A program made the position numbers and the translations under genes. The notes under the pieces were generated by a model. That model did no database searches, had not been told where the DNA came from, and saw only the letters and a program-made list of their open reading frames with translations. From Streptomyces nymphaeiformis (GTDB taxonomy: Bacteria; Actinomycetota; Actinomycetes; Streptomycetales; Streptomycetaceae), in assembly GCF_014203895.1 (NCBI RefSeq), contig NZ_JACHJY010000012.1, positions 1 through 64,000 of the forward strand: DNA of 64,000 nucleotides. Reading direction: 5' to 3'. Below are positions 8,350 to 16,725 of this stretch, piece by piece (the stretch's first letter is position 1; each line of letters starts with the position of its first letter).

Positions 8350-10572
8350 ATGCTTGGATCGACACACGGCACCTTCACCACCGATCTCCGCGCCCGCGTG
8401 GTCGCCTGCGGCGAGGCGCCGCCGGTCGTCGTGCACGGCGTCACCACCGCCCCCGGCGACGTCGACGTCAGCGGGCGGCCGCTGCACGCGCCCGTGCCCG
8501 ACCTCGACCGGTTCTTCCGGCCCGAGTCCGTCGCGGTGATCGGCGCCTCCGACGCCGAAGGCCGGCCCAACACCGGCATCACCCGGCAGCTGCTCGCCTG
8601 GGCCGAGCGGGTCGGCGCCCGGCTCGTGCCCGTGCACCCGACCCGTACGAGCGTGTTCGGGATCGACTGCGTGCCGTCCGTCTCCGCGCTCGCCGAACCC
8701 GTCGACCTCGCCGTCCTCCTCGTCGCCGACCCGCTGCCCGTGATCGAGGAACTCGCCGAGACGAAGGTGAGGTTCGCGGTCGCCTTCGCCTCCGGCTTCG
8801 CCGAGACCGGCGAGGCCGGCGCCGCCGCACAGGAACGCCTCGCCGCCGCCGTACGCCGCTCCGGGCTCCGCCTCCTCGGCCCCAACACCAACCTCAACGC
8901 CTTCGAGCGCTTCCGCGACGACCTCGAAGGCCCCGCCGTCGCCCTCATCACCCAGTCCGGCCACCAGGGGCGGCCCGTCTTCACCCTCCAGGAGCTCGGC
9001 GTCCGCCTCTCCCACTGGGCGCCCACCGGCAACGAGGCCGACCTGGAGACCGCCGACTTCCTCTCGTACTTCGCCGGGCGGCCCGAGGTCGGGGCCATCG
9101 CCTGCTACGTGGAGGGGCTGAAGGACGGCCGTTCGTTCCTGCTCGCCGCGGACCGGGCCGCGCGCCAGGGCGTGCCCGTGGTCGCCGTGAAGGTGGGGAG
9201 GACCGAGACCGGGGCCCGTACCGCCGCCTCCCACACCGGCAAGATGACCGGTGCCGACCGGGTCGTCGACGCGGCCATGCGGCAGTACGGGGTGATCCGG
9301 GTCGACGGGCTCGACGAGCTCCAGGACACCTCCGCCCTCCTCGCCCGCGCGCGCCGGCCGCTGGCCGACGGGGTCGTCGTCTACTCGATCTCCGGCGGTA
9401 CGGGGGCCCACTTCGCCGACCTGGCGACGGCGGCGGGCCTCGAACTCCCCACGCTCGGCCAGGCCAAGCAGGACGAGCTGCACCAGTGGATCCCGGAGTA
9501 CCTGAACGTCGCCAACCCCGTCGACAACGGCGGCCACCCGGTGGGCGACTGGCGCGGCCGGAAGATCATCGACGCGATCCTCGCCGATCCGTCGGTGGGG
9601 GTGCTGATCTGTCCCATCACCGGGCCCTTCCCCCCGATGAGCGACAAGCTCGCCCAGGACCTCGTCGACGCCGCCGAGGCCACCGACAAGCTGGTGTGCG
9701 TGGTCTGGGGCTCCCCCGTCGGCACGGAGGCGGCCTACCGCGAGACCCTCCTCGGCTCCTCGCGCGTCGCCACGTTCCGCACCTTCTCCAACTGCATCGG
9801 GGCCGTGAAGGCCTACCTCGACCACCACCGCTTCACCGCCGCCTACCGCTCCCCCTTCGACGAGGCCCCCCGCACCCCCTCCCCGTCCCTCCGCAAGGCG
9901 CAGGCCCTCATGCGGCCCGGCCGGCGGCTCAGCGAGCACGCGGCGAAGCAGCTGCTGCGGGCGTACGGGATACGGGTGCCGCGCGAGCAGCTCGTCACCA
10001 GCGCGGCGGCCGCCGTCCGGGCCGCCGGGCTCGTCGGCTACCCGGTCGTGATGAAGGCCTCGGGCGCGCAGCTCGCCCACAAGACGGAACTGGGCCTGGT
10101 GAAGGTCGGGTTGACCTCGGCGAGCCAGGTGAGGGACGCGTACCGCGAGCTGACGGACATCGCCCGCTTCGAGGACATCGACCTCGACGGCGTCCTCGTC
10201 TGCCAGATGGTCGGGCGCGGGGTCGAGATGGTGGTGGGCGTGACCCGCGACGAACTCTTCGGCCCGACGGTCACGGTGGGCCTCGGCGGGGTGCTGGTGG
10301 AGGTCCTCGACGACACGGCCGTACGCGTCCCGCCGTTCGGGGAGCGCGAGGCCCGCTCGATGCTCGACGAACTGCGCGGCAGGGCCCTGCTGGACGGCGT
10401 ACGGGGAGCCCCGCCGGCCGACGTCGACGCGCTCGTCGAGGTCGTGCTCCGCGTCCAGCGGATGGCCCTCGAACTCGACGGCGACCTCGCCGAACTGGAC
10501 ATCAACCCGCTGATGGTGCTGCCGCGCGGGCAGGGGGCGGTGGCCCTGGACGCGCTGGCGGTCTGCCGATAG
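8350..10572 (+). CDS. NDP-forming acyl-CoA synthetase (ACD-like)
   Basis: 740 residues in the acetyl-CoA synthetase (ADP-forming) layout: CoA-binding Rossmann domain (SVAVIGASD...PNTG), succinyl-CoA-ligase-like domains (LITQSGHQG; ASHTGKMTGAD, where the family's phospho-His region lies), then a C-terminal ATP-grasp domain (PVVMKASGAQLAHKTELG, ELDINPLMV). These enzymes link acyl-CoA and acid plus NTP. It precedes an enoyl-CoA hydratase by 8 bp and sits behind tandem operator sites, so it likely activates or releases an acid in the catabolic pathway. ATG 8350 was used; no strong ribosome site is seen. Confidence 0.88.
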   Translation: MLGSTHGTFTTDLRARVVACGEAPPVVVHGVTTAPGDVDVSGRPLHAPVPDLDRFFRPESVAVIGASDAEGRPNTGITRQLLAWAERVGARLVPVHPTRTSVFGIDCVPSVSALAEPVDLAVLLVADPLPVIEELAETKVRFAVAFASGFAETGEAGAAAQERLAAAVRRSGLRLLGPNTNLNAFERFRDDLEGPAVALITQSGHQGRPVFTLQELGVRLSHWAPTGNEADLETADFLSYFAGRPEVGAIACYVEGLKDGRSFLLAADRAARQGVPVVAVKVGRTETGARTAASHTGKMTGADRVVDAAMRQYGVIRVDGLDELQDTSALLARARRPLADGVVVYSISGGTGAHFADLATAAGLELPTLGQAKQDELHQWIPEYLNVANPVDNGGHPVGDWRGRKIIDAILADPSVGVLICPITGPFPPMSDKLAQDLVDAAEATDKLVCVVWGSPVGTEAAYRETLLGSSRVATFRTFSNCIGAVKAYLDHHRFTAAYRSPFDEAPRTPSPSLRKAQALMRPGRRLSEHAAKQLLRAYGIRVPREQLVTSAAAAVRAAGLVGYPVVMKASGAQLAHKTELGLVKVGLTSASQVRDAYRELTDIARFEDIDLDGVLVCQMVGRGVEMVVGVTRDELFGPTVTVGLGGVLVEVLDDTAVRVPPFGEREARSMLDELRGRALLDGVRGAPPADVDALVEVVLRVQRMALELDGDLAELDINPLMVLPRGQGAVALDALAVCR

Positions 10573-10580
10573 GAGCCCCT

Positions 10581-11366
10581 GTGTCGGATCTGCTGCACAC
10601 CGTCGAGAACGGCGTCTCCTGGATCACCCTCAACCGCCCCGAGGCGATGAACGCGGTCACCTGGGACCAGCGGGAGCGGATCATCGCCCTCCTCGCGGAG
10701 GCCTCCGCCGACCCGGAGGTGCGCTGTGTCGTGGTGACCGCCACCGGGCGCGGCTTCTGCGCGGGCGCGGACCTGCGGGGCGCGCCGTCGTCCGCCGAGC
10801 GTGTCGCGGGGGACGTGGCGAGGATGATCCGCGGCGGCGCGCAGCGCTTCATCGCCGCCGTGCTGGACTGCGAGAAGCCGGTGATCGCGGCGGTGAACGG
10901 CACGGCGGCGGGGATCGGGGCGCACCTCGCGTTCGCGTGCGACCTGGTGCTCGCGGCGGACTCGGCGCGCTTCATCGAGGTGTTCGTCCGGCGGGGGCTG
11001 GTGCCGGACGGGGGCGGGGCGTACCTCCTGCCCCGGCTGATCGGGCCGCAGCGGGCGAAGGAGTTGATGTTCTTCGGCGACGCGGTGCCGGCGACGGAGG
11101 CGCTCGGCCTGGGCCTGGTGAACCGGGTGGTCCCCGCGGAGGAGCTGTCGAAGACGGCGAGGGAATGGGCCGAACGCCTGGCCCAGGGCCCGACCCGCGC
11201 CCTCACCCTGACGAAGCAACTGGTCAACGCATCACTGGACGTGGACCGCTCGGTGGCCTTCACGGCGGAGGCGACGGCGCAGGAGATCAACATGACGACA
11301 CGGGACGCGCAGGAGGGGGTGGCGAGCTTCGTGGAGCGGAGGGAGGCGCGGTACGAGGGGCGGTAG
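10581..11366 (+). CDS. Enoyl-CoA hydratase/isomerase
   Basis: 261 residues of the crotonase fold. NRPEAMNAV near the N-terminus, FCAGADLRG (oxyanion hole region) and NGTAAGIGAHLAFACDLVLAA are typical. The Glu-containing loop appears as RRGLVPDGGGAYLLPRLIG, with Asp/Gly at positions that carry Glu in true hydratases, so it may be a different crotonase (for example isomerase or hydrolase). GTG 10581 follows TAGGAG, and the upstream gene ends 8 bp before. It is co-transcribed with the NDP-forming synthetase. Confidence 0.88.
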   Translation: MSDLLHTVENGVSWITLNRPEAMNAVTWDQRERIIALLAEASADPEVRCVVVTATGRGFCAGADLRGAPSSAERVAGDVARMIRGGAQRFIAAVLDCEKPVIAAVNGTAAGIGAHLAFACDLVLAADSARFIEVFVRRGLVPDGGGAYLLPRLIGPQRAKELMFFGDAVPATEALGLGLVNRVVPAEELSKTAREWAERLAQGPTRALTLTKQLVNASLDVDRSVAFTAEATAQEINMTTRDAQEGVASFVERREARYEGR

Positions 11367-11526
11367 GCACGAGGGGCGGTAGCGGAGGCTGTCGTACCGG
11401 AGCCCCGGGGCGTGCCCTGCACGTGCCATGCGCCCCATCGTGAGCTCGCGCACGAGATCCCGAAGACCCGAAAGCCTCCTCTCCTGCCCCCGCCGCACCG
11501 GCGGCCCTCCCGGACCCCCTTCCCCC

Positions 11527-11598
11527 GACGGCGCCGTCGGCCACGCCGCCGCACACCACCGGTCAGGTGGTCCCGACGGCTCCCGCGACGGCGCCGTC
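11527..11598. repeat. Two identical palindromes GACGGCGCCGTC exactly 60 bp apart
   Basis: The 316-bp gap between the hydratase and reductase genes has no convincing gene. It holds two perfect 12-bp palindromes (11527-11538 and 11587-11598) and, between them, a CCACC/GGTGG hairpin. They could form a terminator pair or a protein-binding array. Confidence 0.45.
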
Positions 11599-11662
11599 GC
11601 CCACCGCCCCGCTTCACGGTCGCCGACTCGGCCGATGACCGCCCTCTCCCGGGGCTTCCCAT

Positions 11663-11677
11663 CTGACGTACCGTCAG
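11663..11677. promoter_or_regulatory. Operator CTGACG-TAC-CGTCAG (site 3)
   Basis: A perfect copy of the shared dyad. It ends only 5 bp before ATG 11683 of the flavin reductase, leaving no room for a ribosome-binding site if that ATG is used. Confidence 0.7.
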
Positions 11678-11682
11678 TTTCA

Positions 11683-12291
11683 ATGGACGGTGTGATGGGA
11701 CACGCGGGGATGGCGGCCACCGTCGTCCGACACCTGAGAGCGGCCGGTTCGCCGACGGCCGTCGAACCACTGCCCCGGCCCGACCTGCGCGCGGTACGGG
11801 AGGACGAGCGCCCGCCCGTCGACCCGGCCGAATTCCGCCGCGTCCTCGGCCACTTCGCGAGCGGCGTCACCATCGTGACCGCCCTCGACGCGGACGGACC
11901 GGCCGGCTTCGCCTGCCAGTCCTTCGCCTCGCTCTCCCTCGACCCGCCCCTCGTGGCCTTCATGGTCGCCCGGACGTCGACCACCTGGCCCCGGATCGCG
12001 GCGGCCGGGACCTTCTGCGTGAACGTCCTCGGCGCGGAGCAGGGCGAACTGTGCCGGTCGTTCGCGGTCTCCGGCGCCGACAAGTTCGCCGGGGTCCCCT
12101 GGGACCCGTCCCCGTCCACCGGCTCACCCCGCCTGACCGGCGCGCCCGCCTGGATCGACTGCACGATCACGACGGTCCACACGGGGGGCGACCACCTGAT
12201 CGTGGTGGGGAGGGTGGAGGCGCTGGGCGCGGAACACGAGGGCGAACCGCTGCTCTTCCACCGGGGGCGCTTCGGGCGCTTCAGCGCGTAG
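11683..12291 (+). CDS. Flavin reductase-like FMN-binding protein
   Basis: About 202 residues. The core (FRRVLGHFASGVTIVTALD, FACQSFASLSLDPPLVAFMV, FCVNVLGAEQ, HTGGDHLIVVGRVEAL) matches the flavin reductase-like domain that supplies reduced flavin to two-component monooxygenases. The N-terminal 45 residues are extra. Operator site 3 sits immediately before ATG 11683, so the message may be leaderless, or translation may start at ATG 11695 or 11710. A stem-loop shared with the citrate synthase gene begins within its stop codon. Confidence 0.88.
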   Translation: MDGVMGHAGMAATVVRHLRAAGSPTAVEPLPRPDLRAVREDERPPVDPAEFRRVLGHFASGVTIVTALDADGPAGFACQSFASLSLDPPLVAFMVARTSTTWPRIAAAGTFCVNVLGAEQGELCRSFAVSGADKFAGVPWDPSPSTGSPRLTGAPAWIDCTITTVHTGGDHLIVVGRVEALGAEHEGEPLLFHRGRFGRFSA

Positions 12292-12324
12292 GGCCCGTCC
12301 GACCCCGATCCGCCGGGCAGGCCC
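12291..12324 (+). terminator. Stem-loop terminator, copy 1 of a duplicated element
   Basis: It begins at the last base of the TAG stop: GGGCCCGTCCG (12291-12301), a 12-base loop, then CGGGCAGGCCC (12314-12324). Nearly the same sequence, including its position over the stop codon, occurs at 59927-59960. This copy has one C-A mismatch and one G-T wobble in the stem. Confidence 0.7.
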
Positions 12325-12362
12325 TGGCCCGCGGTCCGTCGCATGCGCCCACCGGGCGGGGT

Positions 12363-12869
12363 TCAGCTCTCGATCACGCCCGTGTACGCGCCCACCCCGC
12401 CCAGCAGCAGGACGCTCAGGACGGCCACCGTCCCCCACAGCAGCAGCCTCACGAAGTACCCCTTGCGTGCCGGGCGCGTCAGGAGGGCCGCCACCGTGAT
12501 GCACGCCGAGCCCACCGACCAGCCCCACCACCCCGCCGCCGGCAGCAGCAGCGCTCCCGGGGCCGCCGACAGGAGGAGTTGCCAGCCGACGGGGTGGCCT
12601 CCCGCTCGGTGGGCGAGGGTTTCGCCCAGCCGGACCGTCGGCACCACGATCAGCGCGGAGACCGCGGCCGCCGGCAGGAGCGCAAGCAGCGGTACGAAGG
12701 GGAGCACCAGCAGGGTCAGGGCGCTGACGCGTTCCTCGCCCGGCTCCGGCCGGCCCGCGTCGCCGAACACCACGCCCAGGACCAGCGCCAGCGCCGCCTC
12801 CAGGAACAGCGCGAGGATCGAGACCCTCAGCATGCGGGCGAAGCCCCGACCTTCCTCAGGACCACTCAT
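12363..12869 (-). CDS. Small integral membrane protein
   Basis: 168 residues, very hydrophobic, with about four or five membrane segments (LRVSILALFLEAALALVLGV, ALTLLVLPFVPLLALLPAAA, LLLSAAPGALLLPAAG, LLLWGTVAVLSVLLLGGV). No motif gives a function. It starts 23 bp after the MFS gene on the same strand and is probably its operon partner. Confidence 0.7.
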   Translation of the reverse strand: MSGPEEGRGFARMLRVSILALFLEAALALVLGVVFGDAGRPEPGEERVSALTLLVLPFVPLLALLPAAAVSALIVVPTVRLGETLAHRAGGHPVGWQLLLSAAPGALLLPAAGWWGWSVGSACITVAALLTRPARKGYFVRLLLWGTVAVLSVLLLGGVGAYTGVIES

Positions 12870-12892
12870 CGGTGATCACCCCCTGGGGGTCA

Positions 12893-14197
12893 TCATGCTC
12901 CCGCCGGCGCCACCGTCCCCCTCCGGGGGCGGCTGATCACCAGGGCCATCAGTGCCGCCGCCGCGCACAGTGCGCCCGAGGCGTACCAGACGACGTCGTA
13001 CGTGCCGAAGACGTCGCGGGCCACGCCACCCGCGAAGGCGACGACCGCCGCGCCGACCTGGTGGGAGGCGAGGACCCAGCCGAAGACGATCGCCGAGTCC
13101 TCGCCGTAGTGCTCACGGCACAGGGCGATCGTCGGCGGGACCGTCGCCACCCAGTCCAGGCCGTAGAAGACGATGAAGAACAGCATCGGGGGGTGGACGG
13201 ACGGGGCCAGGAGCATCGGGAGGAAGAGGAGCGAGACGCCTCTCAGGGCGTAGTAGACCGCCAGGAGCCGCCTCGCCTCGAAGCGGTCCGTGAACCAGCC
13301 CGACGCGATCGTGCCCACGACGTCGAAGACGCCGATCACCGCCAGGAGGCCGGCCGCCGCCGTGACCGGCATGCCGTGGTCGTGGGCCGCCGGTACGAAG
13401 TGGGTCTTGACCAGGCCGTTCGTGGACGCGCCGCAGATCGCGAAGGAGCCGGCCAGGAGCCAGAAGGGGCCCGTCCGGGCCGCCTTGAGGAGCACCGTGA
13501 CCGCGCGGCGCGCGGCGCCCGTGACCGGGGCGGGCTTCTCGGCGTACTCCCCGCCGTACGGGGCGAGCCGGACGTCCGCCGGGTGGTCGCGAAGCAGCAG
13601 CCAGACGAACGGGACGACGGCCAGGGCCGCGAGGGCCACCGTCACCGCCGCCGGGCGCCAGCCGTGGTGCTCCACCAGCCAGCTCAGCAGCGGCAGGAAG
13701 ATCAGCTGGCCCGAGGCGCCCGCCGCCGTGAGGATGCCCGTCACCAGGCCCCGCCGCGCCACGAACCAGCGGTTCGTGACCGTCGCCGCGAAGGCGAGGG
13801 CCATGGAGCCGCTGCCGAGGCCGACCAGGACGCCCCAGAAGAGGATCAGCTGCCAGGCCGCCGTCATCCACACGGTGAGCAGGGAGCCCAGCGCGATCAC
13901 GCTCAGCGCCACCGCCACCACCTTGCGGATGCCGAAGCGGTCCATCAGCGCCGCCGCGAACGGCGCCGTCAGGCCGTACAGCGCGAGGTTCACCGAGACG
14001 GCGAAGCCGATCGTCCCCCGCGACCAGTGGAACTCCTCGTGCAGCGGCTCGATCAGCAGGCCCGGCAGGGAGGCGAAGGCCGCGGCGCCGATGATCGTGA
14101 CGAAGGTGACCGCCGCGACGAACCAGGCGCGGTGGATCCGGCGGGGGCGGGGTGACTTCTCGGGCGTACGGACGTGGGTCTCGGTTGTCTGGGGCAT
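12893..14197 (-). CDS. MFS transporter
   Basis: About 434 residues with roughly twelve membrane helices. The N-terminal half (AWFVAAVTFVTIIGAAAF, MDRFGIRKVVAVALSVIAL) has the loop 2-3 motif typical of the major facilitator superfamily, and the layout resembles monocarboxylate/oxalate-type carriers. The substrate is unknown. ATG 14197 was chosen; ATG 14209 four codons upstream is also possible. It leads a short operon with the small membrane protein. Confidence 0.85.
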   Translation of the reverse strand: MPQTTETHVRTPEKSPRPRRIHRAWFVAAVTFVTIIGAAAFASLPGLLIEPLHEEFHWSRGTIGFAVSVNLALYGLTAPFAAALMDRFGIRKVVAVALSVIALGSLLTVWMTAAWQLILFWGVLVGLGSGSMALAFAATVTNRWFVARRGLVTGILTAAGASGQLIFLPLLSWLVEHHGWRPAAVTVALAALAVVPFVWLLLRDHPADVRLAPYGGEYAEKPAPVTGAARRAVTVLLKAARTGPFWLLAGSFAICGASTNGLVKTHFVPAAHDHGMPVTAAAGLLAVIGVFDVVGTIASGWFTDRFEARRLLAVYYALRGVSLLFLPMLLAPSVHPPMLFFIVFYGLDWVATVPPTIALCREHYGEDSAIVFGWVLASHQVGAAVVAFAGGVARDVFGTYDVVWYASGALCAAAALMALVISRPRRGTVAPAGA

Positions 14198-14277
14198 GCC
14201 ATCGAGCATTCCGGGGACGGCCCCTCCCCCGCCATTGGCCCGAACGACAGGTTTCCAACGGATCGGGCCACGTACTC

Positions 14278-15531
14278 CTACAAACGCGGCAGCGTCCTGA
14301 TCGGGCGCACCACAAGCAGCGCCGTCACCACGAGCACCGCGATCCCCGCCCCCGTCAGCAGCACCTCCTCCGTGCCGACCGCCGCCGCCACCGGGCCCGA
14401 CAGGGTGCGGCCGACGCCCATCATCAGGAGCGAGCCGGCCACGTCGTAGGCGTGCATCCGGTTCAGGGCCTCCTGCGGCACGTGCGTCTGGACCGAGGTG
14501 GACCACATGACCAGCCAGAAGGCGAACGCCGCCCCGCCGATGAACTGCCCGGCGGCGAGGACCCCGACCGGCGCGCCCGTGCCGAGCAGGGTCAGGTTCA
14601 CCGGGAGGCCGAGGAGCGCCACCGCGCCCGCCGCCAGCGGACGCGCCGGGCGCAGCCGGATCGCGAGGAGGCCGCCGACGGCGCTGCCGGCACCGTTGAC
14701 GGCCATCAGCACGCCGTACGCGGCCGAGCCGTGCTCCCCGGTGACGAGGCTCGCCGTGAGCGGGACCATCGGCCCGGCGACGGTCAGCCCGTACACCGTC
14801 CAGATGGAGATGACGCCCCAGAGCCAGCTCCGGGAGCGGAACTCCCTCCACCCGCCCGCCAGTTCGGCGCCGAGCGAGTCGCGCCGTGCCGTGTCGGAGG
14901 GGATCGGGGCGAGGCGCATCAGGGTGAAGCAGACGGCGCTCACCGCGAACGTGACGCCGTTGACGGCGAACGCGGCGCCCGCGTTCCAGACGGCGACCAG
15001 CAGGCCCGCGGCGGCCGGTCCCGCCATGGTCATGAGGGCCTCGACGACCCGCAGGACGGCGTTGGCGCGCTGCACGTCGGGGGCGATGCGGGGGATGGTG
15101 GACGCGACGCCCGGCTGGAAGAGGGCGGCGCCGACGCCGCTGAGCACGGAGAGGGCGTAGACCGCCCAGAGCGGCGGGCTGCCGAGGGTGAAGGTCACGG
15201 CGAGGACGGCTGCGCCCGGCAGGCGCAGGAGGTCGGCGAGGATCATCATGCGGCGGGCGGTGAAGCGGTCGGCGAGGACGCCGCCGAAGAGCACGAAGAG
15301 CGCGAAGGCCGCGGTCCAGCCGCCCAGCGCGTAGCCGACGGTGGAGCCGGGGTGGCCGGCGCCGAGGAGTCCGGCGGCGAAGGCGACCGGAACCATGCCC
15401 TCGCCGAAGACGGCGACGCCCCGGGCGACGAAGAAGAGCCGGAAGTTACGGTTCCACAGCGTGGGAGGGGTGACCGGGGCGGGAATCCGCTCCGGGGCCT
15501 CAGACTTGTACGTGTTGTCCGTCACGGACAC
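14278..15531 (-). CDS. MFS transporter (efflux type)
   Basis: About 417 residues. The region starting LWNRNFRLFFVARGVAVFGE and the loop GGVLADRFTARRMMILADLL fit the MFS_3-type (enterobactin-exporter-like) permeases. It is divergent from an AraC-type regulator with a 58-bp gap, so it is a likely target. Two GTG starts (15531, 15525) both lie inside a 28-bp dyad, which suggests an operator overlapping the start, or a leaderless message. Confidence 0.82.
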   Translation of the reverse strand: MSVTDNTYKSEAPERIPAPVTPPTLWNRNFRLFFVARGVAVFGEGMVPVAFAAGLLGAGHPGSTVGYALGGWTAAFALFVLFGGVLADRFTARRMMILADLLRLPGAAVLAVTFTLGSPPLWAVYALSVLSGVGAALFQPGVASTIPRIAPDVQRANAVLRVVEALMTMAGPAAAGLLVAVWNAGAAFAVNGVTFAVSAVCFTLMRLAPIPSDTARRDSLGAELAGGWREFRSRSWLWGVISIWTVYGLTVAGPMVPLTASLVTGEHGSAAYGVLMAVNGAGSAVGGLLAIRLRPARPLAAGAVALLGLPVNLTLLGTGAPVGVLAAGQFIGGAAFAFWLVMWSTSVQTHVPQEALNRMHAYDVAGSLLMMGVGRTLSGPVAAAVGTEEVLLTGAGIAVLVVTALLVVRPIRTLPRL

Positions 15532-15535
15532 GTAC
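15508..15535. promoter_or_regulatory. Interrupted dyad over the MFS start and AraC promoter
   Basis: GTACGTG (15508-15514) and TCCGT (15518-15522) on the left are matched by ACGGA and CACGTAC on the right (15524-15535), with one 3-bp insertion. It contains the 7-bp-arm palindrome TGTCCGT-C-ACGGACA. A likely operator between the divergent regulator and transporter. Confidence 0.55.
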
Positions 15536-15589
15536 TCGTACCAGCCATGTGGTCTGGACCACCACTCATTTACGGAGGGAGCACCGCCC

Positions 15590-16573
15590 GTGCCGTCGCC
15601 GCACCGCGTCGCCGTCCTCGCCCTGCCCGGTCTCCTCCCCTTCGAGCTGGGCATCCCGCACCGCATCTTCGGCCGCGCGAAGGACGCCACGGGCCGGGCG
15701 CTGTACGAGATCGTGACCTGCGCCCCGGTGGCCGGGCCCGTGCCGACGGACGCCGACTTCTCGATCCACGTCGAGCACGGCCCGGAGGCCCTCGCCACCG
15801 CCGACACGGTCGTCGTGCCCGCCTCGTACGAGCTCGGACCGGTCTACGACGAGGGCCGGCTCCCCGAGGAGCTGGCCGCCGCGCTCGCGCACATCCGGCC
15901 CGGCACGCGGCTGGTCTCCATCTGCACCGGCGGGTACGTGCTCGCCGCCGCCGGCTTCCTCGACGGGCGCCCGGCCACCACCCACTGGGCGTCCGCCGAG
16001 CACTTCCAGCGCCTCTTCCCGAGCGTGCGGGTCGACGCGGACGTCCTCTTCATCGACGACGGCGACGTCCTGACCTCCGCCGGTGTCGCCGCCGGGATCG
16101 ACCTGTGCCTGCACATCGTGCGCCGCGACCACGGCACGGCCGTCGCCAACGACGTCGCCCGCAGGACCGTCGTACCGCCCCACCGGGACGGCGGCCAGGC
16201 CCAGTACATCGAGCGGCCCCTGCCGGAGACCGGCACCCACACCACGACCACCGCGCGGGCCTGGGCGCTGGCCCACCTCCACGAGCCGATCCAGCTGCGG
16301 GACCTGGCGGAGAAGGAGGCGATGAGCGTCCGGACGTTCACCCGCCGCTTCCGCGACGAGGTCGGCATCAGCCCCGGCCAGTGGCTCACCCAGCAGCGCG
16401 TCGAACGCGCCCGGCACCTCCTGGAGTCCACCGGCCTGCCCGTCGACCGCGTCGCCCAGGACGCCGGCTTCGGCACGGCCCAGTCGCTGCGCGTGCACCT
16501 GATGAGCGCGATCGGGGTGACCCCGACGTCCTACCGCCGCACCTTCCGCACGGGGGCGACGACCCCGACCTGA
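15590..16573 (+). CDS. GlxA-type AraC-family regulator with DJ-1/PfpI domain
   Basis: 327 residues. The N-terminal half is a GATase1/DJ-1-like domain with a Cys elbow in SICTGGYVLAAAG. The C-terminal half has two AraC helix-turn-helix motifs (LRDLAEKEAMSVRTFTRRF, VDRVAQDAGFGTAQSLRVHL). Such regulators sense small molecules and activate nearby genes. GTG 15590 follows a good GGAGG at about 15574. The adjacent divergent MFS gene is the probable target. The last codons fall in a 49-bp tandem repeat. Confidence 0.88.
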   Translation: MPSPHRVAVLALPGLLPFELGIPHRIFGRAKDATGRALYEIVTCAPVAGPVPTDADFSIHVEHGPEALATADTVVVPASYELGPVYDEGRLPEELAAALAHIRPGTRLVSICTGGYVLAAAGFLDGRPATTHWASAEHFQRLFPSVRVDADVLFIDDGDVLTSAGVAAGIDLCLHIVRRDHGTAVANDVARRTVVPPHRDGGQAQYIERPLPETGTHTTTTARAWALAHLHEPIQLRDLAEKEAMSVRTFTRRFRDEVGISPGQWLTQQRVERARHLLESTGLPVDRVAQDAGFGTAQSLRVHLMSAIGVTPTSYRRTFRTGATTPT

Positions 16574-16725
16574 ACGCCCACGTCAGCCACCGCTCCCCAC
16601 CGCGGCGACGACCCCGGCCCGAACATCCCCGTCAGCCACCACTCCCCACCGCGGCGACGACCCCGGCCCGAACATCCACGTCAGCCACCACTCCCCACCG
16701 CGGCCGCGACCTCGGCCTGAACCTC
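16558..16725. repeat. 49-bp tandem repeat, about 3.4 copies
   Basis: Units starting CGTCAGCCACC occur at 16581, 16630 and 16679, exactly 49 bp apart, with a partial unit before them. The array spans the end of the AraC gene, the 107-bp gap, and the 3' end of the convergent MFS gene, and so encodes the C-terminal residues of both. Confidence 0.9.

Noticed and set aside
6382..10080. A 1232-codon minus-strand frame
   Set aside because: Only 6382-8088 is a real gene with a signal peptide; the upstream part is antisense to the CoA synthetase.
12872..14155. A plus-strand frame of 427 codons
   Set aside because: Antisense to a clear MFS transporter and highly charged; no start signal.
16558..16725. 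49-bp repeats considered as a CRISPR array
   Set aside because: The copies are contiguous, without unique spacers, and lie in gene ends; no cas genes are near.
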